Positions 16,445 through 24,800 of a stretch of 26,143 bases of DNA are shown here, piece after piece. The translations under genes were made by a program, and so were the position numbers. The notes under the pieces were generated by a model. It was not told the DNA's origin, made no database searches, and saw nothing but the letters and a program-made list of their open reading frames with translations. Position 1 is the stretch's first letter. The number at the start of each line of letters is the position of its first letter. The DNA is from EX4572-165 sp964581795 (GTDB lineage Archaea > Thermoplasmatota > E2 > DHVEG-1): NCBI GenBank assembly GCA_964581795.1, contig CAZOPW010000030.1, positions 1-26,143 on the forward strand, given 5' to 3'.

Positions 16445-17485
16445 TTATTTAAATCTGTTGAGCGACCACCATTCAACAAACCATTTAGCAAATCCTGGAA
16501 GAATTCCATAAAAACTTATATTTCCATAAGTTCCAATACCATGATAATCTCCAATACTAATTACCATTGGTGATGTCTTTTTTTTATATTTTATAAGCGG
16601 TTTATTTTGATTTAAACGAATAATATTTTTTGCAATTATTTGAGCATGACGTTTTGCCTTCTGAGCTGTTTTTTCTTCTTTAATCGCAGTAATATCACCC
16701 CCAGAAAAAAGTTTCGGGAATCCCTCAACCTGTAAATGACTATTTACTTTAATTCGTTTATTCAAGTTAATAGGAAAAGGATTAAATTCCTTCAAATAGG
16801 AAGTATCTGCATTTATTCCTGTACACCAGATACAAGTATCAGCCTGAATTTCTTTTTCAGTTTTTGTTACAAAAACATGTTCTTTTGGTTGTGCTACAAT
16901 TTTTTCATTTAAAAGTATATTAACTCCTCTTTTTGTAAGAAATTTCATTGTGTAAGTTGAAACGAAAATTGGATGCTTCTCTAATAATCTTTTATGAGAG
17001 TGAACTAAAGTAATATGAAGATCAGGTCTTTTGGTAGCCAGTTCTCCAGCAATTTCAACTCCTAAATATCCTCCTCCAACTATTAACACATGCTTTGAAC
17101 TATTTAAGGAATTGAAAAGTTGTATTGCTTCATTACTAGTAGTCATTTTATAAACATGTTTTTTATTAGATAACATAATAGGGTAAATATTTCCCATACA
17201 TAAGACTGCATAATCAAATTTTATTATTTTTGAAGTCGTTCGAATTTTTGATGGATACACTTCCTTAATTTTTTCAGTGATAACAAGAGTGTTTGGTAAA
17301 AATTGAGAATAATATCGTCGTAAATGAGTTTGATAATGTGGATTTGTAATACATTTATGAGCCCCGGGATTATATTCAAAATAAGATTTCTGATCAATTA
17401 AAGTCACGGATAGTTCATTGTTGGAATCTAAAAGGGATGCAACTGTTGCTCCACAAAAACCTCCTCCAAGGATCGCAACTCTCAT
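16445..17485 (-). CDS. NDH-2/FSP1-like FAD- and NAD(P)-dependent oxidoreductase
   Basis: Two-dinucleotide-binding flavoprotein (346 residues) of the pyridine-nucleotide-disulfide family, closest in layout to type II NADH:quinone dehydrogenases and AIFM2/FSP1. The FAD motif is ILGGGFCGATVASLLD (5-20), the NAD(P) motif IVGGGYLGVEIAGELA (135-150), and the second FAD motif LFSGGDITAI (259-268). No redox-active CxxC pair is seen, so it is not a disulfide reductase. The C-terminus GFAKWFVEWWSLNRF is aromatic and amphipathic, as in membrane-associated NDH-2. It would pass electrons from NAD(P)H to a quinone (inference). It stands upstream of crtZ on the same strand but 107 nt away, with its own TATA-like box (about 17505-17517). 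Whether it serves carotenoid desaturation, e.g. by re-oxidising quinol or FAD, is open. Confidence 0.8.
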   Translation of the reverse strand: MRVAILGGGFCGATVASLLDSNNELSVTLIDQKSYFEYNPGAHKCITNPHYQTHLRRYYSQFLPNTLVITEKIKEVYPSKIRTTSKIIKFDYAVLCMGNIYPIMLSNKKHVYKMTTSNEAIQLFNSLNSSKHVLIVGGGYLGVEIAGELATKRPDLHITLVHSHKRLLEKHPIFVSTYTMKFLTKRGVNILLNEKIVAQPKEHVFVTKTEKEIQADTCIWCTGINADTSYLKEFNPFPINLNKRIKVNSHLQVEGFPKLFSGGDITAIKEEKTAQKAKRHAQIIAKNIIRLNQNKPLIKYKKKTSPMVISIGDYHGIGTYGNISFYGILPGFAKWFVEWWSLNRFK

Positions 17486-17638
17486 TATCAGATGAGCATG
17501 CGTTTATCATTATTAATCTCTCTGAAATTCTCTATTAAGTAATGCAGAAAAGAAATAATGATTGTATAATAATCTTTTTAAATAATCATAAACAACGTTT
17601 AATATTATATAGTGTATAAAAGTTCGTTGTTGGTTTCT

Positions 17639-18877
17639 ATGCAAAAAAAACAATGGTTAATTATTGGACTTATCATATTGATTATTAGTATTATATCCAT
17701 TGTTTTTGTTTCAACTTTAGCGGGAATTAGTACTCCAACGGTTACAGTGAAAATTGATGCCTTTCAGATTTCAGAAAAAAACGTTAGCATTAACGTCACA
17801 ATGGAGCTAGATAATCAAAATCCATATGACTTAATTTTAAATGATTTAAACGTAGAATTAATCTCATCTCAGAATAAGCAAATTGGTTTGTTTCGTTTTT
17901 CGCAAAAAACAGTCCCATCTCATGGAACAATATCGCTACAAACCATTGGATTATTTGATTTTAAAGGAGAATCTTTAGACGAATTTAAAAGCCACATAAC
18001 TGGTGATTTTGGAGTGCAACTATTTGGAGTCTATTCTTTCTCGCTGCCGATAAACATAAAAGTAATCACCGATCCATCGTTAGCAATTAATGCAATAGTG
18101 CTTCCAACTATATCGCTGAATACCGATATTAATTCAGTCAATGAATCAGGAGTAAAATTAAATGGAACCATTATTATTGACAATCAAAATGATTTCTCAA
18201 TTTCTTTATTAAATCCATTAATTACAATTAATCATAATCAAACCATAGCAAATACTCATATCACTATAAATAATGCAAAAATTAAACCTCAATCAGAAAC
18301 CATTATAAATTTTACAAGTTTTGTCGGATATGAACTTTTCAACATCGGAAAAATCTCAGCAACAATTGAATCAGATATCAATATCACTATTGCTGGCACC
18401 TCTCTCACTCGACCGTTTACCGCTTCTGCAGAGGTGAATATTCCAGATATCACTACTTTTATACTCAACAATGAACGAATTGAAATTTCTCTTTCAGCTG
18501 ATTTTGATTTGAGTCTATCTGGACTAAACATGAATGTTGGATTTAAAGTGTATAATCCAACAGATATACCATTAACAGCTTCAGAATTAGATATTATCAT
18601 ATACCGTGTTGATAATAATACTAAAACATTAATTACACAAGACACTTTAAGAGACTGCCCAATTTCAACTCGAAATGAAACCTGTTTAAAAACAACATTC
18701 AATCTTCCAATACTCTCATTTATTCCTTTAATAGGTGATGGGATTCCAGACTGGTTTCTTCTTACAATTACGGGAGATTTCACCATCGCTGATTCAAATC
18801 AAAAAATACCAATTCAATTAAACGGTTTTGTTGATGGAAATTTATTTAGTACAGATACCTTAAACGTGAAAATATAG
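17639..18877 (+). CDS. Membrane-anchored protein with three LEA2/WHy-like domains
   Basis: 412 residues. An N-terminal transmembrane helix (about 5-26) is followed by three successive LEA14-like beta-sandwich segments, each with the pattern beta-(D/N)NQN or YNPxDxP: VTMELDNQNPYDLILNDLNV, then IIDNQNDFSISLLNP, then FKVYNPTDIPLTASELDI. The predicted location is extracytoplasmic, with many N-x-S/T glycosylation sequons. An upstream GTG at 17612 is in frame, but ATG 17639 places the helix at the N-terminus and lies about 25-30 bp after TATA-like elements (17604-17621). It is divergent from the NDH-2-like gene, and with the shorter relative at 12177 brackets the carotenoid cluster. Function unknown; stress protection of membranes is the family-based guess. 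Confidence 0.72.
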   Translation: MQKKQWLIIGLIILIISIISIVFVSTLAGISTPTVTVKIDAFQISEKNVSINVTMELDNQNPYDLILNDLNVELISSQNKQIGLFRFSQKTVPSHGTISLQTIGLFDFKGESLDEFKSHITGDFGVQLFGVYSFSLPINIKVITDPSLAINAIVLPTISLNTDINSVNESGVKLNGTIIIDNQNDFSISLLNPLITINHNQTIANTHITINNAKIKPQSETIINFTSFVGYELFNIGKISATIESDINITIAGTSLTRPFTASAEVNIPDITTFILNNERIEISLSADFDLSLSGLNMNVGFKVYNPTDIPLTASELDIIIYRVDNNTKTLITQDTLRDCPISTRNETCLKTTFNLPILSFIPLIGDGIPDWFLLTITGDFTIADSNQKIPIQLNGFVDGNLFSTDTLNVKI

Positions 18878-19025
18878 GTTCATCAAAGAAAATAGGTTTA
18901 TCCAAACAGGTTATTTTAAAAAAACTGATTAAGTTTTCCAATTCTTTTAAACAAATAAACTATTTTATCTTTTAATGTATTAGCTCATTAAAAAATACTA
19001 GAGAAAAGAATGTAAGGATAAAACC

Positions 19026-19577
19026 ATGAAGATTACCTGTCCATCATGCAAACGACGTATTAAACTCAGACGAGGAGAAAAGAAACAATGTTATTGTGGA
19101 AACTGGTTAGATTACCGTTGGTTCTTCAAAAAACGCATACCTTACGATGTGTATTTACTTGATGCTAATATAATGATTTATGCAGATAAAAACAAAGGAA
19201 AACGGAGTCAACTCTGCAAAAAGACATTATCTGTTAAGACACCTACTCTCCGTGTTGGAACAACTCAACAAATCCTTGAAGAAATTGGAGAGACTATACG
19301 TAAAAAACTTCCAAAAACAATACTCATTTACACTGCTGGTAAAATCCTAAACAAATTAAAAGGAACCAAAGCAACCGGTTTCAAACAACCCTCAAAAGTA
19401 GATTTATCATTATTACAGACCGCTCTTGAACATCCTGAAATCCATGGCATCATTACCTATGATAATGATTTTAGACGTATTGCAGCATCAGGTTTTATTG
19501 AACAACACTCAAGTAGAAAGTTCTTAATAACCACAGCTGCAGCATTCCAAAAGAAATTTGAACGATTTATTGATTGA
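19026..19577 (+). CDS. Zinc-ribbon PIN-domain RNase-like protein
   Basis: 183 residues. An N-terminal zinc ribbon (C5, C8, C22, C24 in CPSCKRR...CYCG) is followed by a PIN domain whose Mg2+-binding acids are visible: D46 in YLLDANIMIY, E85/E86 in ILEEIGE, D126 in VDLSLLQTA and D146/D148 in YDNDFRRIA. PIN domains are mostly single-strand RNA endonucleases; some archaeal ones act in rRNA maturation or as VapC toxins. No antitoxin gene lies next to it, so a toxin role is not supported. An SD-like AAGGA (19014-19018) sits 7 nt before the ATG. It is monocistronic, just upstream of the glutamine tRNA cassette. Confidence 0.8.
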   Translation: MKITCPSCKRRIKLRRGEKKQCYCGNWLDYRWFFKKRIPYDVYLLDANIMIYADKNKGKRSQLCKKTLSVKTPTLRVGTTQQILEEIGETIRKKLPKTILIYTAGKILNKLKGTKATGFKQPSKVDLSLLQTALEHPEIHGIITYDNDFRRIAASGFIEQHSSRKFLITTAAAFQKKFERFID

Positions 19578-19760
19578 AAGAAATGAATAAAACAAAAAAA
19601 ATATTACAAAAAAAACTTTCTTAAACAATCCTTCATTACCATTCTATACAAAAATTTAGACAAATTTCATCTGATTATTTTGATACAAATTACATGAGAG
19701 AATACAGATGTATTCTATTCATGTTAAACATTAAATAGGGAAATTTGTATCCTGTTGTGA

Positions 19761-19775
19761 TATTTAATTATAAAC
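19761..19775 (+). promoter_or_regulatory. TATA-like promoter upstream of tRNA-Gln(CUG)
   Basis: TATTTAATTATAAAC sits about 10-23 bp before the tRNA 5' end, a position compatible with transcription starting at or just before the mature tRNA. Confidence 0.4.
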
Positions 19776-19783
19776 AATATTAA

Positions 19784-19855
19784 AGCCCCGTGGTGTAGTG
19801 GTTAACATAAGAGACTCTGGATCTCTAGTCGCCGGTTCAAATCCGGCCGGGGCTG
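19784..19855 (+). tRNA. tRNA-Gln, anticodon CUG
   Basis: A 72-nt cloverleaf. Acceptor AGCCCCG/CGGGGCT, D stem GTGT/ACAT, anticodon stem AGAGA/TCTCT with loop CTCTGGA giving anticodon CTG (reads CAG), T stem GCCGG/CCGGC with loop TTCAAAT. The discriminator is G73 and the first pair is A1-U72. CCA is not encoded. There is no T-run after it, and glnS begins 50 nt downstream, so tRNA and mRNA are probably made as one transcript. Confidence 0.97.
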
Positions 19856-19905
19856 TGATCAACAAACAAAATTTATTAAAAGTACGTGGGAATGTGAAAG
19901 AAATT

Positions 19906-21588
19906 ATGAGTGAAGATGAAAAAAAATCAAAAGATTTTATTCGTGAAATTATTGATCATGACTTAGCAACTGGAAAACATGATCATGTCCATACTCGTTT
20001 CCCTCCTGAACCAAATGGATATTTACATATCGGTCATGCAAAATCAATTTGTTTGAATTTTGGTATCGCGGAAGAATATAATGGATTATGTAATCTTCGT
20101 TTTGATGATACCAATCCAATGAAAGAGGAAATGGAATATGTTGAATCTATCAAAGAAGATATTCATTGGCTTGGTTTTGATTGGGATGATCGGTGTTTTT
20201 TTGCTTCAGATTATTTTCCTCAAATGTATGAATATGCTATTGAACTCATTAAAAGGGAAAAAGCATATGTTGATGATTTATCTGCTGAAGAAATCAGCGC
20301 TTATCGAGGGACTTTAACCCAACCTGGAAAGGAAAGTCCTCATCGAAATCGTAATGTAAAAGAAAATCTTGATTTGTTTCAACGGATGAAAAACGGCGAA
20401 TTTAAAGATGGGGAAAAAGTCCTTCGGGCAAAAATCGATATGAGTCATCCAAATTTGAATATGCGAGACCCTATTATGTATCGCATTCTTCATGCAGCTC
20501 ATCATCATACTGGTGATACTTGGTGTATTTATCCCTCGTATGATTGGGCTCATGGATTGGAAGATTCAATTGAAGGAATCACTCATTCATTATGCACACT
20601 TGAATTTGAAAATCATCGTCCTTTATACGACTGGTTTATCGATCAACTTGATAATGTTTATCATCCTCAACAAATTGAGTTTGCTCGATTGAATCTATCG
20701 TATACAGTAATGAGTAAACGTATGCTGAAACAATTAATTGATGAGGGTTTTGTCGATGGCTGGGATGATCCTCGGCTGCCTACGATAAAAGGACTTCGGA
20801 GACGAGGATTTTCACCAGCGTCTATTCGTCAGTTTTGTAAAGAAATTGGAATTGCAAAAGTGAATAGTCTAATTGATTATGCTTTTTTAGAACATTGTGC
20901 ACGACAGGATCTCAACAAACAAGCACCACGGTTAATGGGAGTATTAAGACCATTAAAAGTTGTGATTGATAATTATCCAGATGGTCAAGTTGAACAGATG
21001 GAAGCGGTAAATAATCCAGAAGATGAAACAGCAGGTATTCGAAATATTCCATTTTCTAATACACTCTACATTGAACGAACAGATTTTATGGAGAACCCCA
21101 CTAAGAAGTTTTATCGATTATCACCAGGTAGAGAGGTGAGATTGCGGTATGGGTATTTTATCACGTGTACTGAAGTTGTAAAGAAAGGAGATGAAATCAT
21201 AGAGCTTCATTGTACTTATGATCCTGAAACAAAAGGAGGATATGCACCTGACGGACGGCGAGTAAAAGCAACCATGCATTGGGTATCAGCAGATCAAGCT
21301 GTTGATGCTGAAGTTCGCTTATACAACCGATTATTTACAGTTGAAGATCCAACAAGTGATAAGACCAAAAAATTTACTGAATTTCTAAACTCCGATTCAA
21401 GAGAAATACTGAAGAATTGTAAAATCGAACCAAACATTACTTCATTTAATCCATTCGACAGGTTTCAATTTGAACGAAATGGATATTTTGTTATCGATCC
21501 AGATACTACAACTGAGCATCTCATCATCAACCGTTCAGTTGCTCTTCGGGGAAAATGGAAAGATTTCCGGCATCAACAAAAGAAATAA
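19906..21588 (+). CDS. glnS: Glutaminyl-tRNA synthetase, bacterial-like
   Basis: Class I synthetase charging tRNA-Gln with glutamine directly. The 560-residue protein (E. coli GlnRS: 554) has PPEPNGYLHIGH (33-44, HIGH motif), RFDDTNP, and VMSKR (268-272, KMSKS equivalent). These are followed by the anticodon-binding beta-barrels, where PADGRKVK-like and FQFERNGYF segments align with the E. coli enzyme. It is GlnRS rather than GluRS by these signatures; it also lacks the extra eukaryotic N-terminal domain. The frame is open upstream through the tRNA to 19798, but ATG 19906 gives the normal N-terminus. It lies between the two tRNA-Gln genes (50 nt after the first; 83 nt before the second). Archaea normally lack GlnRS and use GatDE, so transfer from a bacterium is likely. 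Confidence 0.96.
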   Translation: MSEDEKKSKDFIREIIDHDLATGKHDHVHTRFPPEPNGYLHIGHAKSICLNFGIAEEYNGLCNLRFDDTNPMKEEMEYVESIKEDIHWLGFDWDDRCFFASDYFPQMYEYAIELIKREKAYVDDLSAEEISAYRGTLTQPGKESPHRNRNVKENLDLFQRMKNGEFKDGEKVLRAKIDMSHPNLNMRDPIMYRILHAAHHHTGDTWCIYPSYDWAHGLEDSIEGITHSLCTLEFENHRPLYDWFIDQLDNVYHPQQIEFARLNLSYTVMSKRMLKQLIDEGFVDGWDDPRLPTIKGLRRRGFSPASIRQFCKEIGIAKVNSLIDYAFLEHCARQDLNKQAPRLMGVLRPLKVVIDNYPDGQVEQMEAVNNPEDETAGIRNIPFSNTLYIERTDFMENPTKKFYRLSPGREVRLRYGYFITCTEVVKKGDEIIELHCTYDPETKGGYAPDGRRVKATMHWVSADQAVDAEVRLYNRLFTVEDPTSDKTKKFTEFLNSDSREILKNCKIEPNITSFNPFDRFQFERNGYFVIDPDTTTEHLIINRSVALRGKWKDFRHQQKK

Positions 21589-21671
21589 AATCGTTCAAAC
21601 TGTTTTCATTTAAAGTGTTTAGGCCAAAAAGATAAATAATAGAATCCTAATCCCTCAAAGACATCAAAACT

Positions 21672-21744
21672 AGCCCTGTAGTGTAGCGGTTTAACACGTT
21701 GGCCTTTGGAGCCAGCACCAGCGGTTCGAATCCGCTCAGGGCTG
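21672..21744 (+). tRNA. tRNA-Gln, anticodon UUG
   Basis: A 73-nt cloverleaf. Acceptor AGCCCTG/CAGGGCT, D stem GTGT/ACAC, anticodon stem TTGGC/GCCAG (one G-U pair) with loop CTTTGGA giving anticodon TTG (reads CAA), T stem AGCGG/CCGCT with loop TTCGAAT. Discriminator G73, A1-U72, CCA not encoded. It lies 83 nt after glnS on the same strand and is followed by a T-rich tract. Confidence 0.97.
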
Positions 21745-21760
21745 TTTTATTTGTTTTTTT
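21745..21760 (+). terminator. T-rich terminator after tRNA-Gln(UUG)
   Basis: TTTTATTTGTTTTTTT directly after the discriminator base, typical of archaeal oligo-T termination. It is the first such tract after 19784, in line with one tRNA-glnS-tRNA transcript. Confidence 0.6.
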
Positions 21761-21843
21761 GGTTGCGTTTGGTATGTGTTTTATCTAGTTTAAATTCTTA
21801 AGAGATGTCAGCTCAAGTGGTTCAGATTCCCTGAGATCTATCG

Positions 21844-24800
21844 CTATCCCTCTACATTCCAATAACTATTTTCATTTACATCCACAAAAAGACCTATCCC
21901 TTGATATATTTCAAAATCAAAGCTCGGTGGTCCACCAACAATATAGGTGTCATAAGATTGTTTACTTGTGTTCCAAGTACTCAAACTCGTACAACCTGTT
22001 ATATTATTAGACATATCATTTGCAGTTGTATTTTTTGATTTAAACCATCCAATTAAATTCCATCCGATATCCAGAGAAATATTTACTGTTCTAATTGGCG
22101 AGCCAGAAAAAGTATAATTATCTTCTGAACTCATATCCAAAAAATAACCTCTACCTTTTTCAATATTAAAATCAAAGCTCGGTGGTCCACCAACAATATA
22201 GGTGTCATAAGATTGTTTACTTGTGTTCCATCTGCTTAATGATAAACTATTACCAATCTCACTAGTTAAATCAGAAGCCAACATTTCAGTTTCTATAGGT
22301 AGCGTGATTAAATTCCATCCGTTTTTAGTAACAATAGTGTGAACTCTTATCGTGATAAATGTTGTATGATTATTACCATCTTCATCTGTTATTGTAAGTG
22401 TAACATTGTAGTCTCCATCTTCATTATAACTGTGAACAGGGTTTGGAACTGAAGAGTATTCTCCATCCCCAAAATCCCAATAATACGATGTAATATTTCC
22501 ATCGTAATCATAAGAATGTGATGCATTAAAATATACTGTCGAATGATTCGTTTCATAGCAAATGATTGCACAAGATGAACAATTTAAAGTGTATAATGGA
22601 TAATTGTCCTTACTGTTTCCACCAGGGATATTATATGGTGTATCTACTATACAATCTGTGTTGTTATCCCAGGCACCTTCACTTTGTTCATCGTAATCAG
22701 ACCAATAATTTCCGCCTGAAGGATAATTATTATCCCATGTGTTAAAGCACTCATCATAAGCATTAATTGAGTTATTTTTAATTAAATTATGATAAATGAG
22801 GTTATTATTTGATAAATCCAATATTCTAATGCCGTTATCGTTGTTCTCAATGGTATTGTTTTGTAAATTATTGTTACAAGATGAATTTATCAGGAATACT
22901 CCATGATCACTATTATTTTCAATAATATTATTATGGATTTTATTTTCTGATGAGTCACTATTTAGTAATATTCCCTTACCATAATTATTTTTTATTTCAT
23001 TATTATTTATAAGGCAATAATGGGCATCTGATAAGTAAATTCCTGCTTTACTAGAAGAACTTTTCTTGACTGTGAAATTAGTAATATTTACCCAATCGGT
23101 ATTAATGGTTACTACTGCATCATTTCCACCACCATTAATTACTGAATTAATGTTACTTTCCCCAGTCAAATTTATACGTTTTTCAATTACGATATTTTCA
23201 TTATATGTACCATTAAAAACATATACCAATCCATTTTCTGCAACTGCGTCAATACCTTCCTGAATGTTATCGAAATAAAGAGTTCTTTTTGCAGGTGTCG
23301 AGGAGTAATCATCATCTACATAAACAATATCTGGTAGGGTTATAGTTCTAAAATGAAATGTTTTACTAATATTTACACTACCATCATCTGCATAGACACG
23401 CCACCAATACATTGTATCTGATATATTTGCTCCTTCAAAAGTCCATTTCAAATTCGTATAAGAATTCGCTGTATTATTTACCTGATATGTCTTCCATGAA
23501 TTATCATCACTAAAATTACTTTGCCATGTCACTGTGATGATATCAGAATCGTTATCTATAATATCGATGTCACAAGTTGGTTTTAAACTAATATTAGTGG
23601 AACTATTTGTAGGATATGAATTATGAATCCAAGGTTCATCATTTTGATAAGTGTAAATGTTTGGTTTCTTATCAATTCCATCATTCACTCCATCGCTATC
23701 GGTATCATTATGAAAAGGACTTGTGTAATTAACAAATAATTCATTATAATCATTTAACCCATCTCCATCTATATCCAATGTCATTAATGTTCCATTATCT
23801 GGTATGTTAAAAAGAAGATAACTTTTATAGGATTCATTACAAAAACTTGAGGGACTTGTTCCATTTTGAATAAAAAACAATTCATAGATACTATTACTAT
23901 CAAAAGTGTATTTTGTTTTATCATTAATATCCATTTTAAATGTTGCCAACTGAACATATCGTATGTCATCATCAACCCATGTTGAACTGGACATATCAGT
24001 AACATTGAGCACTGCACGAGCATCAGATGAATGATATACTTTAAATTCATCATTCCTAAAAGAAGAATCTCCCTTCGTCCTATTTATGCCAAATGTATTC
24101 GTTGAAGTATTAAACCCATCAACCGTTGATTGATTCGACCACCAGCATCTAAAATAAATATTTCTAATTGTTGTTTCGTTTATAATAATCCTATTCGATG
24201 AGTTTCTCCAATCTATTGGTTGCCATGTACCCGCCCCACAATACGTCCACTGCGTTTCTTTTGTTGGTTCCTCTTTTCGTAGAACACCAGTATCTCCTGC
24301 ACCAATACGTTTCTGATCATGCCATAAGGAATCTCTCTTTTCCCAAATGTTGTATCCAGGAGGGGCTTCTTTATTTGACAAATTCCACATGTAGAATGGT
24401 GTGTATTCAAATTCATCATTATTAGGTGTACTTCCTAAAAAAACACTTCTTCGAATTAAATTTTTTGGATTACTTGTTTCGTTCTTATACCATGATGTAA
24501 ATCCATGATTGTTTTGTTCAGTTTCATAATGGATATCAAAACTATAACGATGACCATTTGTTATTGGAATGTTTCCTCCTTCAGTATCACAAAAATCAAG
24601 TTCAAAAATATTTATTTGATCGTATGAAATACTATTTGCTTTAATACGGCAGCTCGTTATAGGTTGTATTGATCCAATAGAGATAGCTTCCCAGTCTTTT
24701 CCACGTGTTTTCAAACTTCCATCATGAATAGTATGCCATACATCATTATATTGGACATCAATCACTACATTTGCAGATGCAGTGGAAAATTCTCCTGTAT

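Noticed and set aside
18289..18786. 165-codon minus-strand frame opposite the three-domain LEA2 gene
   Set aside because: No domain, no start signal, and it lies opposite a gene with clear repeated-domain structure.
19026..19577. Toxin-antitoxin system based on the PIN domain
   Set aside because: No small antitoxin gene precedes or follows it, and a zinc ribbon is not typical of VapC.
19798..19905. Upstream extension of the glnS reading frame through the tRNA-Gln gene
   Set aside because: The first 36 codons are mostly tRNA sequence and have no counterpart in GlnRS; ATG 19906 gives the expected N-terminus and length.
22740..23010. CRISPR-like or tandem DNA repeat in the Asn-rich region of the surface gene
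   Set aside because: Repetitiveness is at protein level (NNxIxNN beta-helix rungs); the DNA units vary in length and sequence, and no regular spacers are present.
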